The translations under genes were made by a program, and so were the position numbers. Shown here piece after piece: positions 16,442 through 24,615 of a stretch of DNA of 30,473 nt. Under the pieces are notes generated by a model that was not told the origin of the DNA, did not search any database, and was given only the letters and a program-made list of their open reading frames with translations. The first letter of the stretch is position 1. The number at the start of each line of letters is the position of its first letter. Origin of the DNA: a virus. The stretch is from the IMG/VR virus record IMGVR_UViG_3300020214_001095, positions 1 through 30,473 of that record; one strand, written 5' to 3'.

Positions 16442-16449
16442 TATAAATA
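16442..16449 (-). promoter_or_regulatory. TATTTATA element before gp22
   Basis: Minus strand reads TATTTATA, 19 bases before the gp22 ATG, in the 80-base gap after gp21. It could start a separate gp22-gp23 transcript. Confidence 0.45.
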
Positions 16450-16502
16450 TGCTGATAATGTAAAAAAATACCGATTATAGTTTGATAACCTATAATAAAT
16501 TA

Positions 16503-17186
16503 TTATTTACCTAAATAACTATCCAACTTTGACATCAAATTTTTCATTCTATTTGAGTCTGATGGATTTTCTTGAATTGATTCTTGATATTGGTCCCTGT
16601 CTTTTAAGTCTGAGAATACATATGCACCTGGTGTACTTGGGGATGACACTAAATCAAAACACACTAATTCAAAATCTTCTTGAACAATGTTTTGACCTTT
16701 AATATTTTTTAAAGAACCAACACCTCTTGATGATATACCAAGTGTTGCACCATTCATTAATAACATGGCAGCTTGGTCACCTTTAGTACTAACTATTCCC
16801 ATTTTTTTCCAAGCGGGAGAAGTAAATAATTTTATTTTACCCATAAGGATTTTACCATCCCACCATGTTTCTAAAATCGAATGTGAAACTCTGTCTAAAT
16901 CTATTAGTGAAGATGTTGGGTGATTTAGTTCGTTTAATGCACCACCTTTATTTATAATAGATTGATATTTTTCATTTTCTCTCTTAAGAATGTCTTCAGG
17001 GTAGATTCTACCATTTTTATTTGGTGTATCATATTTTTGTAAAACAGCGTAAAGGACCACATCATCAGAATAGTCCACATCTTTCATTTCAGAAATAATT
17101 TTCTGATTTTCTTTTGGTGATATATAACCAGCGTCGTATTCTATTAGTATACCTTTACCGGTTTCATTTGGGCCGAGTATTTTCAT
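16503..17186 (-). CDS. 21: Prohead core protease, T4 gp21 family
   Basis: A serine protease of the herpesvirus-assemblin-like fold that cleaves scaffold, capsid and internal proteins after (L/I)xE during head maturation. The motifs are NKNGRIYP (56-63), ELNHP with His89 (86-90), and LGISSRGVG with the catalytic Ser at 152 or 153 (149-157). DFELVCFDLVSSPSTPGA (171-188) is the conserved strand after the active site. At 227 residues it is close to T4 gp21 (212). It sits between the two unassigned genes and gp22, as in T4. The C-terminal tail (about 195-227) is polar and probably autocleaved. Confidence 0.94.
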   Translation of the reverse strand: MKILGPNETGKGILIEYDAGYISPKENQKIISEMKDVDYSDDVVLYAVLQKYDTPNKNGRIYPEDILKRENEKYQSIINKGGALNELNHPTSSLIDLDRVSHSILETWWDGKILMGKIKLFTSPAWKKMGIVSTKGDQAAMLLMNGATLGISSRGVGSLKNIKGQNIVQEDFELVCFDLVSSPSTPGAYVFSDLKDRDQYQESIQENPSDSNRMKNLMSKLDSYLGK

Positions 17187-17198
17187 CCAACTTTTTAT

Positions 17199-17206
17199 AA
17201 TAAATA
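17199..17206 (-). promoter_or_regulatory. TATTTATT element before gp21
   Basis: One-base variant of TATTTATA on the minus strand, 12 bases before the gp21 ATG. Confidence 0.35.
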
Positions 17207-17216
17207 CCTCAGATAC

Positions 17217-17645
17217 TTAATTAATTTTTTTTTCAAAGAAATTAAATAAAGTTTCGTTCGTCAAAACGGTGTCTATTATAGTTTCTGATAAGTTGGTAAT
17301 AATATTTTCAACTTCTTTAGAACGCACATCAAAAAATTTATCGACATACAATGTAATTTCAAGGTCCATGAAAGACCTTTTATTTGTTTTTATGGCACTA
17401 GTTTTAATATCCAAATCAACAATTGATTCTCTTTTAAATAAATCAGAATTTAAACAATAAACTTTTTCTTTTATTTGTCTTCTTGTTTTTGAAATTAATT
17501 TTTCAAAATCGTGGTCGTTTATTGTTGGTTGAGTCCATGAATTTAATTGTACGTAGATTGTTTTTAAGTTTTTACAATCAACCGTTCCGTATCCAATTTT
17601 TACATTATTGTGAACACCAATTGAAATAAACTTTCCTTTTTTCAT
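17217..17645 (-). CDS. Unknown protein between portal and protease genes
   Basis: A 142-residue protein. The first half is beta-rich (GKFISIGVHNNVKIGYGTVD, then IYVQLNSWTQPTINDHDF), and the second half ends in helices (EVENIITNLSETIIDTVLTN). I do not recognise a fold. It occupies the place of T4 gp67/gp68, and its length happens to equal T4 gp68 (141), but no sequence similarity can be claimed by eye. It could be a head-completion or neck protein. It is the first gene of the minus-strand gp21-gp22-gp23 run, with a promoter-like pair upstream. Confidence 0.65.
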   Translation of the reverse strand: MKKGKFISIGVHNNVKIGYGTVDCKNLKTIYVQLNSWTQPTINDHDFEKLISKTRRQIKEKVYCLNSDLFKRESIVDLDIKTSAIKTNKRSFMDLEITLYVDKFFDVRSKEVENIITNLSETIIDTVLTNETLFNFFEKKIN

Positions 17646-17682
17646 TTAATAATATCATACTTATGTACTTTATGGTGTATTT

Positions 17683-17713
17683 AAAATATACAAAATAAAC
17701 TTAATAAATCAAA
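17683..17713 (-). promoter_or_regulatory. Host-type promoter pair for the gp21-gp23 operon
   Basis: On the minus strand TTTG (17710-17713) is followed after 19 bases by TATATTTT (17683-17690), one base short of the Bacteroidota TTTG-N19-TAnnTTTG consensus. It lies 38 bases before the ATG at 17645, in the divergent gap shared with rpsU. Confidence 0.45.
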
Positions 17714-17719
17714 ACTTTT

Positions 17720-17727
17720 TATTTATA
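17720..17727 (+). promoter_or_regulatory. TATTTATA element before rpsU
   Basis: Exact TATTTATA, 15 bases before the rpsU ATG and continuing into TATATTTC, one base from a TAnnTTTG box. The following leader is A-rich and has no Shine-Dalgarno sequence. Confidence 0.4.
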
Positions 17728-17742
17728 TTTCAAAAAAAGATT

Positions 17743-17943
17743 ATGATAATCGTAAACGTCAACAAAGAAAAAAACCTTGAATCAGCATTAAAAAAATACA
17801 AATACAAGGTTCAAAAAACTAAACAAATCGAAAAACTTAGAAAAAAACAAGAATATGTTAAACCATCGGTTGAAAAAAGAGATAAAAAATTAAAGGCGAT
17901 TTATAAGCAGCAATTGTTTACCGATAAAGAAAAATCAAATTAA
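17743..17943 (+). CDS. rpsU: Ribosomal protein bS21, phage-encoded, Bacteroidota type
   Basis: 66 residues matching bS21 over their whole length: MIIVNVNKEKNLESALKKYK at the start, the basic second helix (KVQKTKQIEKLRKKQEYVKP), then PSVEKRDKKLKAIYKQQLF. bS21 sits on the 30S platform near the anti-Shine-Dalgarno end of 16S rRNA. Tyr54, reported as important for hiding the anti-Shine-Dalgarno in Flavobacterium ribosomes, is present (KAIY). I infer that the phage copy replaces or tops up the host protein and biases initiation toward phage messages. It is the only plus-strand gene within a long minus-strand block. The last 9 bases overlap the convergent gene. The leader is A-rich without GGAGG. 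Confidence 0.93.
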   Translation: MIIVNVNKEKNLESALKKYKYKVQKTKQIEKLRKKQEYVKPSVEKRDKKLKAIYKQQLFTDKEKSN

Positions 17944-18675
17944 ACCATTTTTTAATTCAATTAGTTTATAGTAATTGAATTTTGAAATTTCCGATTTTTC
18001 AACTTCTAATTTTACATTAGTAAGTTTACTAACTACAGAATCTTCAGTAGATTCTTTTAATAGTGAATCTAATTTGTTATTAAGTTCTTTTTTTACAGAG
18101 TTCATTTCATTAATCAATTCCTCATCAGTCATTGATACAATCTTATTGAAAGTTTCTTTTTGTTCCTCATTCAAAAAATCACTATACTTAATATTAAAAT
18201 TATTTACCAACACCGCATTCAATAAAGAATGATTTTCTATTTGAACTGAAGGTTTTTCAAAAATTTCTTTTTTCTTTTCTTGAATCAAATGAAATATTAA
18301 GTTTTCTCTAGCGTCAATCTTAGATGCGATATTGTGCATATTGGTTTCCTCCGAAAGAATATCCAAATCGTTATAAAGTAAATTTGATTCCGCTACAACG
18401 CCTTTGATTGATTTATCAAACTCTTTTATTTCTTTTTTCAAAGATTTAGTTTTTTCTACTAAAATAGGTTCAATAGATTCCACATATAATTTGGCTTTAT
18501 CTTTTGATGAAATGTTCAAGTTTTCAATATTTTCATAAAACATATACATTTCAGATAAAGATTTATTTGATTTTAGTTTATTTACTAAATCTTTAATTTC
18601 ACCTTTATTATTAGAGGCGTAAGATTCGGTAAGTTTTGTTAATAGTTTTATTTTTAATTTACCAAAGTTTGTCAT
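17935..18675 (-). CDS. Coiled-coil protein next to the portal gene
   Basis: A 246-residue protein, nearly all helical and charged, with likely coiled coils around 70-100 (EKTKSLKKEIKEFDKSIKGV) and 165-215 (DEELINEMNSVKKELNNKLD). I do not recognise a family. It begins 5 bases after the portal stop, so it is translated with it. By position it parallels T4 gp67, a prohead core protein next to gp20, although T4 gp67 is far smaller. A head-core or portal-associated role is inferred from place and composition only. LLKE|S near residue 207 is a weak candidate for gp21 cleavage. Confidence 0.65.
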   Translation of the reverse strand: MTNFGKLKIKLLTKLTESYASNNKGEIKDLVNKLKSNKSLSEMYMFYENIENLNISSKDKAKLYVESIEPILVEKTKSLKKEIKEFDKSIKGVVAESNLLYNDLDILSEETNMHNIASKIDARENLIFHLIQEKKKEIFEKPSVQIENHSLLNAVLVNNFNIKYSDFLNEEQKETFNKIVSMTDEELINEMNSVKKELNNKLDSLLKESTEDSVVSKLTNVKLEVEKSEISKFNYYKLIELKNGLI

Positions 18676-18680
18676 TTTTG

Positions 18681-20495
18681 TTATTCGTTTAAGAAGTTTT
18701 TAAGTTTATTTTCTATTTCATAAATATTATCTTGAGCTTTATTCATATCAAACAAATCTTCTAATTTGTCATTTTCGTTCAACATACTCAATATATTGTG
18801 TTTTTTTGTTTCGTTCTCACTCAAAGGAGCGTCTCCACCCCCCGCTGGTGGCGGTGGTGGTGGGGTACCTCCGCCCGTACCCATATTCATACCGCCAGCA
18901 TCGCCGCCAGCCGCATCTCCACCTTCTTGTCTTTCCTCTTCGGGAACCCCATATTTTGAATCAACATCATCAAATACACCACTTCGTTTGATAACGTTTT
19001 GTGTGTTAGTTAATTCGAAACCAATTGCTCTTTCAATTCTTTGTTGTTGTAAATCAAGAATCACTTCACTGTCACTCATACCAAGAATATTTTTCTTAGC
19101 CCAAGTATGTGAAACAGGTAGGATTCCAATTTGAGATTGGTCAGATGTTGCATCTTTATACAATACAATTTTTTCTTTCCATTGTTCAATTCTCAACAAA
19201 TCAGATTGTGCTGACGGGTTTGTTAATGATAATGTGAAATTATCTAATTCATCTTCCAAACCCAATAAGTAAAGATGAATTAATGCTATTTTATTTAATT
19301 CTTGAATTACCGATTTTTGAATTCTGTTGATTGTTCTTGCAAAACGAATATCCATCAACGCGAGAGTTTTACCGTCACCAACAACTTCTTCAAAACCTAA
19401 GAAAGCTTTTGGAATACGAAGTGCCGCCAACATTTTCTTTTGGATATATTCAATGTCGGCAATTTCACCTAAGTTTTGTGCCCCTGCTAATGTTTCAATA
19501 GGATTTGTTTGAGCTGGGTCACGAACAGGGATGAAATAATCTTGGTCAACCGCCATTTGATTATATCTCATATCAACTTGACCGTTTCTTGAATCAACCA
19601 CTTGGTCTCTTTTAAATTTATTAGCCACACGTTGTACATAAGCCTCGATGTCTTTGTCATCCATGTTACCAACAAATATTTTAAAAACCCTTCTTTCAGG
19701 TGCTCTTGTTGTTCTATAAATCAACATAGCATCCTCTGCTAAAAGTAATTGTTTCCAAATTCTTCTAATTTTATCCAACATAGAGGTACCATAAGGAAGT
19801 TTTCTATCATCACCCAATAATCTAAAATGGGCTATTTCCCAAGCTTGAAATTCTAAATCTTTATTTTTCCATTGAAATCTTAACTCTCTTGTTGGAAGTT
19901 GCATTGAGTTTTGTTGATTTGGTGTTTTGCTTTCTTTACCTTCATGTCTTTCAATTTCAATATTAGGTAATTGTTGACACCCAATAATACCTCTTTCAGG
20001 GTCTATTTTAAGGTAAACAAAGTTATCGCCGTACTTACAAGTACCCCTTGTCCACATTTGTAAGTTAGTGTTCAAATCTAACCTATTCATAAACAAATCA
20101 TCAAGAATAATTTTGACTCTTGATGATTCTGAAAAAATAGTTAATATTTCACCTTTTTCAGATAATGTTGTTGATTCTTCGGCGTATATATCTAAAGCGG
20201 CAGAAATTTCAGGAGTAAATTCCATCGATTCATAATCGTAATATGCTGACAACCTATTTGGTTCGTAATATACCGATTGATTATAAAGAGATTGGTCAAG
20301 TTTTGTCCACTTGTCTGCAATGTATTGACTCTGCTGAGCTTGTAGCATCGATTTTTCATACTCCTCCCTACTATTTGTTTTTAGTATTTGTTCTTTATCA
20401 AAATTGAAAGACGGAGCCTCCTCAGGAGTTACCCTACCAGGGAACCCAAACATTTTTGTTAATCTCTGAAATACCGTTAAATTACTTTCCGCCAT
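18681..20495 (-). CDS. 20: Portal protein, T4 gp20 family
   Basis: Dodecameric portal at the head vertex; starts prohead assembly and is the channel and docking site for the terminase. Recognisable gp20 blocks include FTPEISAALDIYAEESTT near residue 95, YRTTRAPERRVFKIFVGNMD near 260, DQDYFIPVRDPAQTNPIETL near 315 and GKTLALMDIRFARTINRIQK near 370. The C-terminal 90 residues include a Gly/Pro-rich linker (GGGTPPPPPPAGGG) and an acidic helical tail, which is extra relative to T4 gp20 (524 residues). It lies 52 bases after gp17, with no gp18 or gp19 between, unlike T4. Confidence 0.95.
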   Translation of the reverse strand: MAESNLTVFQRLTKMFGFPGRVTPEEAPSFNFDKEQILKTNSREEYEKSMLQAQQSQYIADKWTKLDQSLYNQSVYYEPNRLSAYYDYESMEFTPEISAALDIYAEESTTLSEKGEILTIFSESSRVKIILDDLFMNRLDLNTNLQMWTRGTCKYGDNFVYLKIDPERGIIGCQQLPNIEIERHEGKESKTPNQQNSMQLPTRELRFQWKNKDLEFQAWEIAHFRLLGDDRKLPYGTSMLDKIRRIWKQLLLAEDAMLIYRTTRAPERRVFKIFVGNMDDKDIEAYVQRVANKFKRDQVVDSRNGQVDMRYNQMAVDQDYFIPVRDPAQTNPIETLAGAQNLGEIADIEYIQKKMLAALRIPKAFLGFEEVVGDGKTLALMDIRFARTINRIQKSVIQELNKIALIHLYLLGLEDELDNFTLSLTNPSAQSDLLRIEQWKEKIVLYKDATSDQSQIGILPVSHTWAKKNILGMSDSEVILDLQQQRIERAIGFELTNTQNVIKRSGVFDDVDSKYGVPEEERQEGGDAAGGDAGGMNMGTGGGTPPPPPPAGGGDAPLSENETKKHNILSMLNENDKLEDLFDMNKAQDNIYEIENKLKNFLNE

Positions 20496-20498
20496 GTA

Positions 20499-20506
20499 TA
20501 TAAATA
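20499..20506 (-). promoter_or_regulatory. TATTTATA element before gp20
   Basis: Minus strand reads TATTTATA, ending 3 bases before the gp20 ATG. If it is a promoter, the message would be almost leaderless. Confidence 0.42.
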
Positions 20507-20547
20507 GTTTAAGAGAATATAATTAATTTTATTATTATAATAAAGGA

Positions 20548-22323
20548 TTATCTTTTTTTATTAAACAACCAAGAGTACCGAGAGTATTGTTCTTTTGTTG
20601 CGTTGTTATTATGTCTTGGAATATTGGGGTCATTATCCACTGACATTGAACCTATTTGGTCAAACGCTGTTCCGTATGAATAAAATGATTTATTTGGTTC
20701 ATATGTTCTTTCGGACAATGTCCAAGATTCTAACATCGCTTTATTAGCATTCTCGTTTTTAGTTAGTTGTGCAAATGAAATATCACCAACATATAATGCC
20801 ATTGACATACTCATAATCGCATCATCGTGAGCCCCTTTCATGTGGTCAGGTCTACCATTTATATAAACAAATGTGTTTAATTCATTCATTAATCTCGCAG
20901 ACCTAACTTGAAACCCTTTTCTTAATTGTTCTTCAAAAGCAGCAACAATTTGTGTCCTTTTATTGTTAAAGTTAATACCTGGAATTTTTTCCAACGCTTT
21001 AGAGTTGTACTCCCAAATATTTTTGGTATTAATTCCATCTATATAAAGATTTTTATAATTTAACTCTTGTAGTTTTCTTGATGTTGCAACACCCATACCA
21101 CCGGTAATATCAACCACAATAAAAGCTTCATAAAGTATCCCCCATTTATATGCGACCGAAGCCAAATCATCAGGTGGTATTTTACCAACATATTCCGCCA
21201 CTTGTTCTCTTTCATCAAAATCTATGATACTAATTGCAGAAAAGTCCTCACTATCACCTCTTGAAACGTCTACACCCATAATATATTTATGACCCTGTAC
21301 GGGTTCTTTCCATTGCCAAAAAGTACCATGCATATACTTTTCTTTTGGGTCCCTCAGCATGTTTTTAACAATATTATCTTGTACTTCAGTTGGAATTACA
21401 CCGTCCCCTGAACCAAGAAAATCACATTCTAATTCTTGGGATATTTTTCTTCTATCAAACTTGAATTTTTTACACATTGATTCAAACCAAGAAGATAAAG
21501 GTTTAAAACCTTCTTCTTCGTATTGTTTGTAATTTTCAATATCAAAATCAGTCATTACAATATCATCATCGTTATATTGTTCTCTATTCAACATGTAATG
21601 AACAATATCATTACATTTAACCCATCTCAAATCTTTTGTGTAACGAGGGTCTTTGAACCATCTAAGGTCGGTAATGTGAAAATCATTTACAGCTCTAATT
21701 GCTTGGTCATAAACACCATAATAAATCGGGTCAAAACCGTTTGGGGTAGAAATAAGGATAATCTTACCACCCGTAGATAATGACGCCATAGACGCTGCCC
21801 AAAAGTCTTCACCCGCCTCAATATACGCAGCTTCGTCAAATATAAGAATTGTAGGTGTATAACCACGTAAAGCATCCGCAGAAGTTGCAACTGCTTTCAC
21901 TTCGCAACCATTGTTTAACCTAAATCTACTTTCTGAGTTTTTATCGGGTGAAAATCCTACATTAATCCAATCAGGCCACTGGTCTAAAAAATGTCTAATC
22001 TTGTTAGCCATTTCAACCGCGGTGTCTTTTTTGTTTGCGATAATAAGAACTCTTTCAGGGTTCTCGGGTTTTGCTAATTGTAATTTTTTAGAAATCCAAG
22101 CGGCAGTAACCGTGGTCACACCCGCTTGTCTATACTTTCTTGTGATATTTTCATTGTAATCCTCGTAATCTTTTAATAATTGAATTTGGTCAGGAAAAAG
22201 TTTTAATGGAACAAATCTTTTTTGAGTATTATCGTAAGTCTGTAGGTATGTTCTCAAAGCATATGGTGTATCTTTTAAAATACGGGCATACTCTTTTAAT
22301 TGTTCTATTTTTTGATTACTCAT
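20548..22323 (-). CDS. 17: Terminase large subunit, T4 gp17 family
   Basis: The packaging motor: an N-terminal ATPase that translocates DNA and a C-terminal nuclease that cuts concatemers. Walker B is TILIFDEAA (158-166) and the coupling motif is ILISTPNG (189-196). The nuclease has GVDVSRGDSEDFSAISIIDF near 350, then FIVVDITGGMG, and HDDAIMSMSMALY late in the protein, giving the acidic metal ligands. The P-loop reads YRQAGVTT (64-71), with Val69 where T4 gp17 has SRQLGKTT and the conserved Lys. Basic residues Arg62 and Lys63 lie just upstream. It is 591 residues, close to T4 gp17 (610). The rest of the motor is intact, so I expect it to be functional. Confidence 0.95.
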   Translation of the reverse strand: MSNQKIEQLKEYARILKDTPYALRTYLQTYDNTQKRFVPLKLFPDQIQLLKDYEDYNENITRKYRQAGVTTVTAAWISKKLQLAKPENPERVLIIANKKDTAVEMANKIRHFLDQWPDWINVGFSPDKNSESRFRLNNGCEVKAVATSADALRGYTPTILIFDEAAYIEAGEDFWAASMASLSTGGKIILISTPNGFDPIYYGVYDQAIRAVNDFHITDLRWFKDPRYTKDLRWVKCNDIVHYMLNREQYNDDDIVMTDFDIENYKQYEEEGFKPLSSWFESMCKKFKFDRRKISQELECDFLGSGDGVIPTEVQDNIVKNMLRDPKEKYMHGTFWQWKEPVQGHKYIMGVDVSRGDSEDFSAISIIDFDEREQVAEYVGKIPPDDLASVAYKWGILYEAFIVVDITGGMGVATSRKLQELNYKNLYIDGINTKNIWEYNSKALEKIPGINFNNKRTQIVAAFEEQLRKGFQVRSARLMNELNTFVYINGRPDHMKGAHDDAIMSMSMALYVGDISFAQLTKNENANKAMLESWTLSERTYEPNKSFYSYGTAFDQIGSMSVDNDPNIPRHNNNATKEQYSRYSWLFNKKR

Positions 22324-22326
22324 ATA

Positions 22327-22334
22327 TATAAATA
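22327..22334 (-). promoter_or_regulatory. TATTTATA element before gp17
   Basis: Minus strand reads TATTTATA, ending 3 bases before the gp17 ATG. It lies in the T-rich stretch right after the upstream terminator hairpin, so termination and re-initiation signals are packed into 40 bases. Confidence 0.42.
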
Positions 22335-22362
22335 TGAAAAAGGGTGGTTAAAAACCACCCTT
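22335..22362 (-). terminator. Intrinsic terminator upstream of gp17
   Basis: A 10-base-pair stem (AAGGGTGGTT at 22340-22349 with its complement at 22353-22362) and a 3-base loop. On the minus strand it is followed by a short T run. It lies 7 bases after the 480-residue gene and ends that transcript before gp17. Confidence 0.82.
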
Positions 22363-22369
22363 CGAACTT

Positions 22370-23812
22370 TTATACTATGGGACCTTGTGGGTCATCATCG
22401 TCATCTGTTAATCGTATACCAAGACCACCCAAGAAGTTTCCCAAATCATCATCATCTGTTTTATCTGTGATTCGTTCCAATTCTTGGTTAAATCTATTAA
22501 TTGCGTCATTGTAATTTTTATCTCTTAACATTTGACCGATACCTTGAAGTAGTACCCCCATCAATCTTTTACCTTCACCAGAACCTGAAACAACTTCTTT
22601 TGTGAATACTAAAAATTCTTTCGCCGGTAATCTAAAGATACTGGTAACTAGGTAATTTTGAAGATAATATGATTCTTCTTCATTAAAAATTTCATCAGGG
22701 AATTGTTGTCTGATTCTATCATAAATTGCTGGTCCTAATCTTAAATCCCATACCTCTTTTTCTAACGTATCTTCTGATTGTTCAATTTCAGCGAATCTTG
22801 GGTCTTCTTTACCTTCATCATCTTTTGGTCTTCCTTGTATACCAAATAACTCATATGTACCTTTAATTAATTCGTGCACTAAAATTGGGAAATTTACCGC
22901 TTCTACATAAACTGTTGGTGGTGTTGTACTACGTTTTACTTGTTCTTTTCCACCCATACCAGCACCTCCCATCATACCTTTCATTTGGTTATCACTTAAT
23001 TGCCAGTATAATGTATCATTTATTGACATTAAAATACCGTAGTTAGCAACCAAATTGTTAGAACCTGTAATTTCAGCAAGTTTGTCCGCAACATACGAAT
23101 ACATGTAGTGACCCTTTTTAGAGACACCTTGTATCATTGCGTTAATCATTCTTCTTTTAGCTCTTTCAAAATCCATTTTTTCCAAATCAGTGGCTAAGTC
23201 TTTTTCAACATCAACAGGGTCAATATTTTGTTGTTGTTGCATTTCTCGATTGAAACCCTCAGGATTTACTTGACCTTGACCGACAAGTTTTGCATCATAT
23301 TGTATTTTGTACTTTTTACTACCATCTGGTAATCTATAAAAAACTTTATAAATTCCATTATCGAATTCAATTCCACCATTATCACCCTCACTTAAAGTTG
23401 ATTTTTCCTTTCTACTTAAAACAGGAATTTCATCAACAGCCAACCTAATACCTAACGCAATCAATTCCGGTCTATGATTTTCTTCTGCTTGTACAATTTC
23501 ATTATGTGCAGTCATCATCATTTGTACCAACGGCATTATCCCACTCTCATCATCTGTTAATCTAACGTTTGAACCAGTAAGTTCCCTCAATCTTGCAACA
23601 ACTTGTCTGTATCTTTCAGATGCTAATAATTCTTGGAAATTTTTATTTGGTTCATCACCCGTTTTGGGTAGAGGGACTTTTTTAAGTGGAGTATCACCCG
23701 TAGAAAGAGTTCTCTGTATGTCTATGTTCGGTCTATCTTCCGAATCAAAATCCATTGGCATTTCGTTTATATCTTCCAGTAAAGATACTAAATCTTTTTT
23801 CTTGAATTTCAT
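22370..23812 (-). CDS. Probable virion-associated protein, unknown function
   Basis: A 480-residue, mostly helical protein with an acidic N-terminal stretch, several Gln/Met-rich patches (MQQQQNIDPVDVEKDL, GMMGGAGMGG) and an Asp-rich C-terminus. I do not recognise a domain or catalytic motif. It is the last gene of a tight operon with three smaller genes (4-base ATGA overlap with the one before it), all upstream of gp17. Its own terminator follows at once. A role in head assembly is inferred from the neighbours only. Confidence 0.7.
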   Translation of the reverse strand: MKFKKKDLVSLLEDINEMPMDFDSEDRPNIDIQRTLSTGDTPLKKVPLPKTGDEPNKNFQELLASERYRQVVARLRELTGSNVRLTDDESGIMPLVQMMMTAHNEIVQAEENHRPELIALGIRLAVDEIPVLSRKEKSTLSEGDNGGIEFDNGIYKVFYRLPDGSKKYKIQYDAKLVGQGQVNPEGFNREMQQQQNIDPVDVEKDLATDLEKMDFERAKRRMINAMIQGVSKKGHYMYSYVADKLAEITGSNNLVANYGILMSINDTLYWQLSDNQMKGMMGGAGMGGKEQVKRSTTPPTVYVEAVNFPILVHELIKGTYELFGIQGRPKDDEGKEDPRFAEIEQSEDTLEKEVWDLRLGPAIYDRIRQQFPDEIFNEEESYYLQNYLVTSIFRLPAKEFLVFTKEVVSGSGEGKRLMGVLLQGIGQMLRDKNYNDAINRFNQELERITDKTDDDDLGNFLGGLGIRLTDDDDDPQGPIV

Positions 23813-24615
23813 TTTTTAATTTTTTTCTTTTCGGCTAACGCCTTTGGTTTAGTATCAGGACCTGGTTGTGGTTCAAACGGGTCAAACGGTTCGTCTTCTT
23901 GTGGTCTTGTTGGTGTTTTTGGTTTGGTTGGTGTTTCTGTTGGTGTTTCAACAGGTGCTGGTTGGGCTGCAGCCATGATTGCATCATAAGTCATAAACTC
24001 AGGTACACCATTGTGACCTTTTTTCGCTCTTGTTGCCGGCATTGGTTGAAACGTCGCTTCCATTTTTTCACTAATAATATTCATGATGTCATTTTTAGAT
24101 GTAAAATTACTGTATTTTGATTCAGTCAAATCTAACACCCATTCTTCAACTTCTGAAACACTTTCGTTCATTTTTTTCTTCCAACCTTGTTTTGCTCTAA
24201 TAGCAAATTTTATTTCGGCTTCTTGGTCTATAATTTTTTTAGGTACTTTTTTACCTTCGTCTTGATATTTCTTACTTTTTTCTTTTAAAGAATTAAGTTC
24301 TTTTTTTAGTTCTACAACTGACTTACCAGCGTGTTCACCGGTTTTTTTAACCTTGGTATCACCCTCCCATTTTTCATTTACACCCCCATGTTTTTTGTCC
24401 TTACATTTAGGACATACTTTAGATTCGTAAGTTTCAATGGTTTTACCATCGGCTTTAGCTGCTTCGATATCTTTTAAATTATTCGCTTTAATCATAACAG
24501 CTTCTTTAAGAACTGTTTTAGATAAAGTTATAAGTTCGTTATCACTTAAACGAGAAAGAGTTCTCTCTGAAAACCCTTCCATTATTAATTCTTCAATGAC
24601 TAATCTTCTATTCAT
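23809..24615 (-). CDS. Basic-domain protein, probable internal head protein
   Basis: A 268-residue protein. The N-terminus (1-45) is helical and ends in VLKE|A (35-39), fitting the gp21 cleavage rule, as does LIME|G (10-14). A CPKC motif (68-71) with basic surroundings suggests half a metal site. Residues 85-145 (GKSVVELKKELNSLKEKSKK, then EIKFAIRAKQGWKKKM) form a basic helical module that I remember from other phage and giant-virus proteins. The C-terminal 70 residues are Pro/Thr-rich and disordered. It overlaps both neighbours by 4 bases. A DNA-binding head-internal role is inferred. Confidence 0.68.
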   Translation of the reverse strand: MNRRLVIEELIMEGFSERTLSRLSDNELITLSKTVLKEAVMIKANNLKDIEAAKADGKTIETYESKVCPKCKDKKHGGVNEKWEGDTKVKKTGEHAGKSVVELKKELNSLKEKSKKYQDEGKKVPKKIIDQEAEIKFAIRAKQGWKKKMNESVSEVEEWVLDLTESKYSNFTSKNDIMNIISEKMEATFQPMPATRAKKGHNGVPEFMTYDAIMAAAQPAPVETPTETPTKPKTPTRPQEDEPFDPFEPQPGPDTKPKALAEKKKIKK

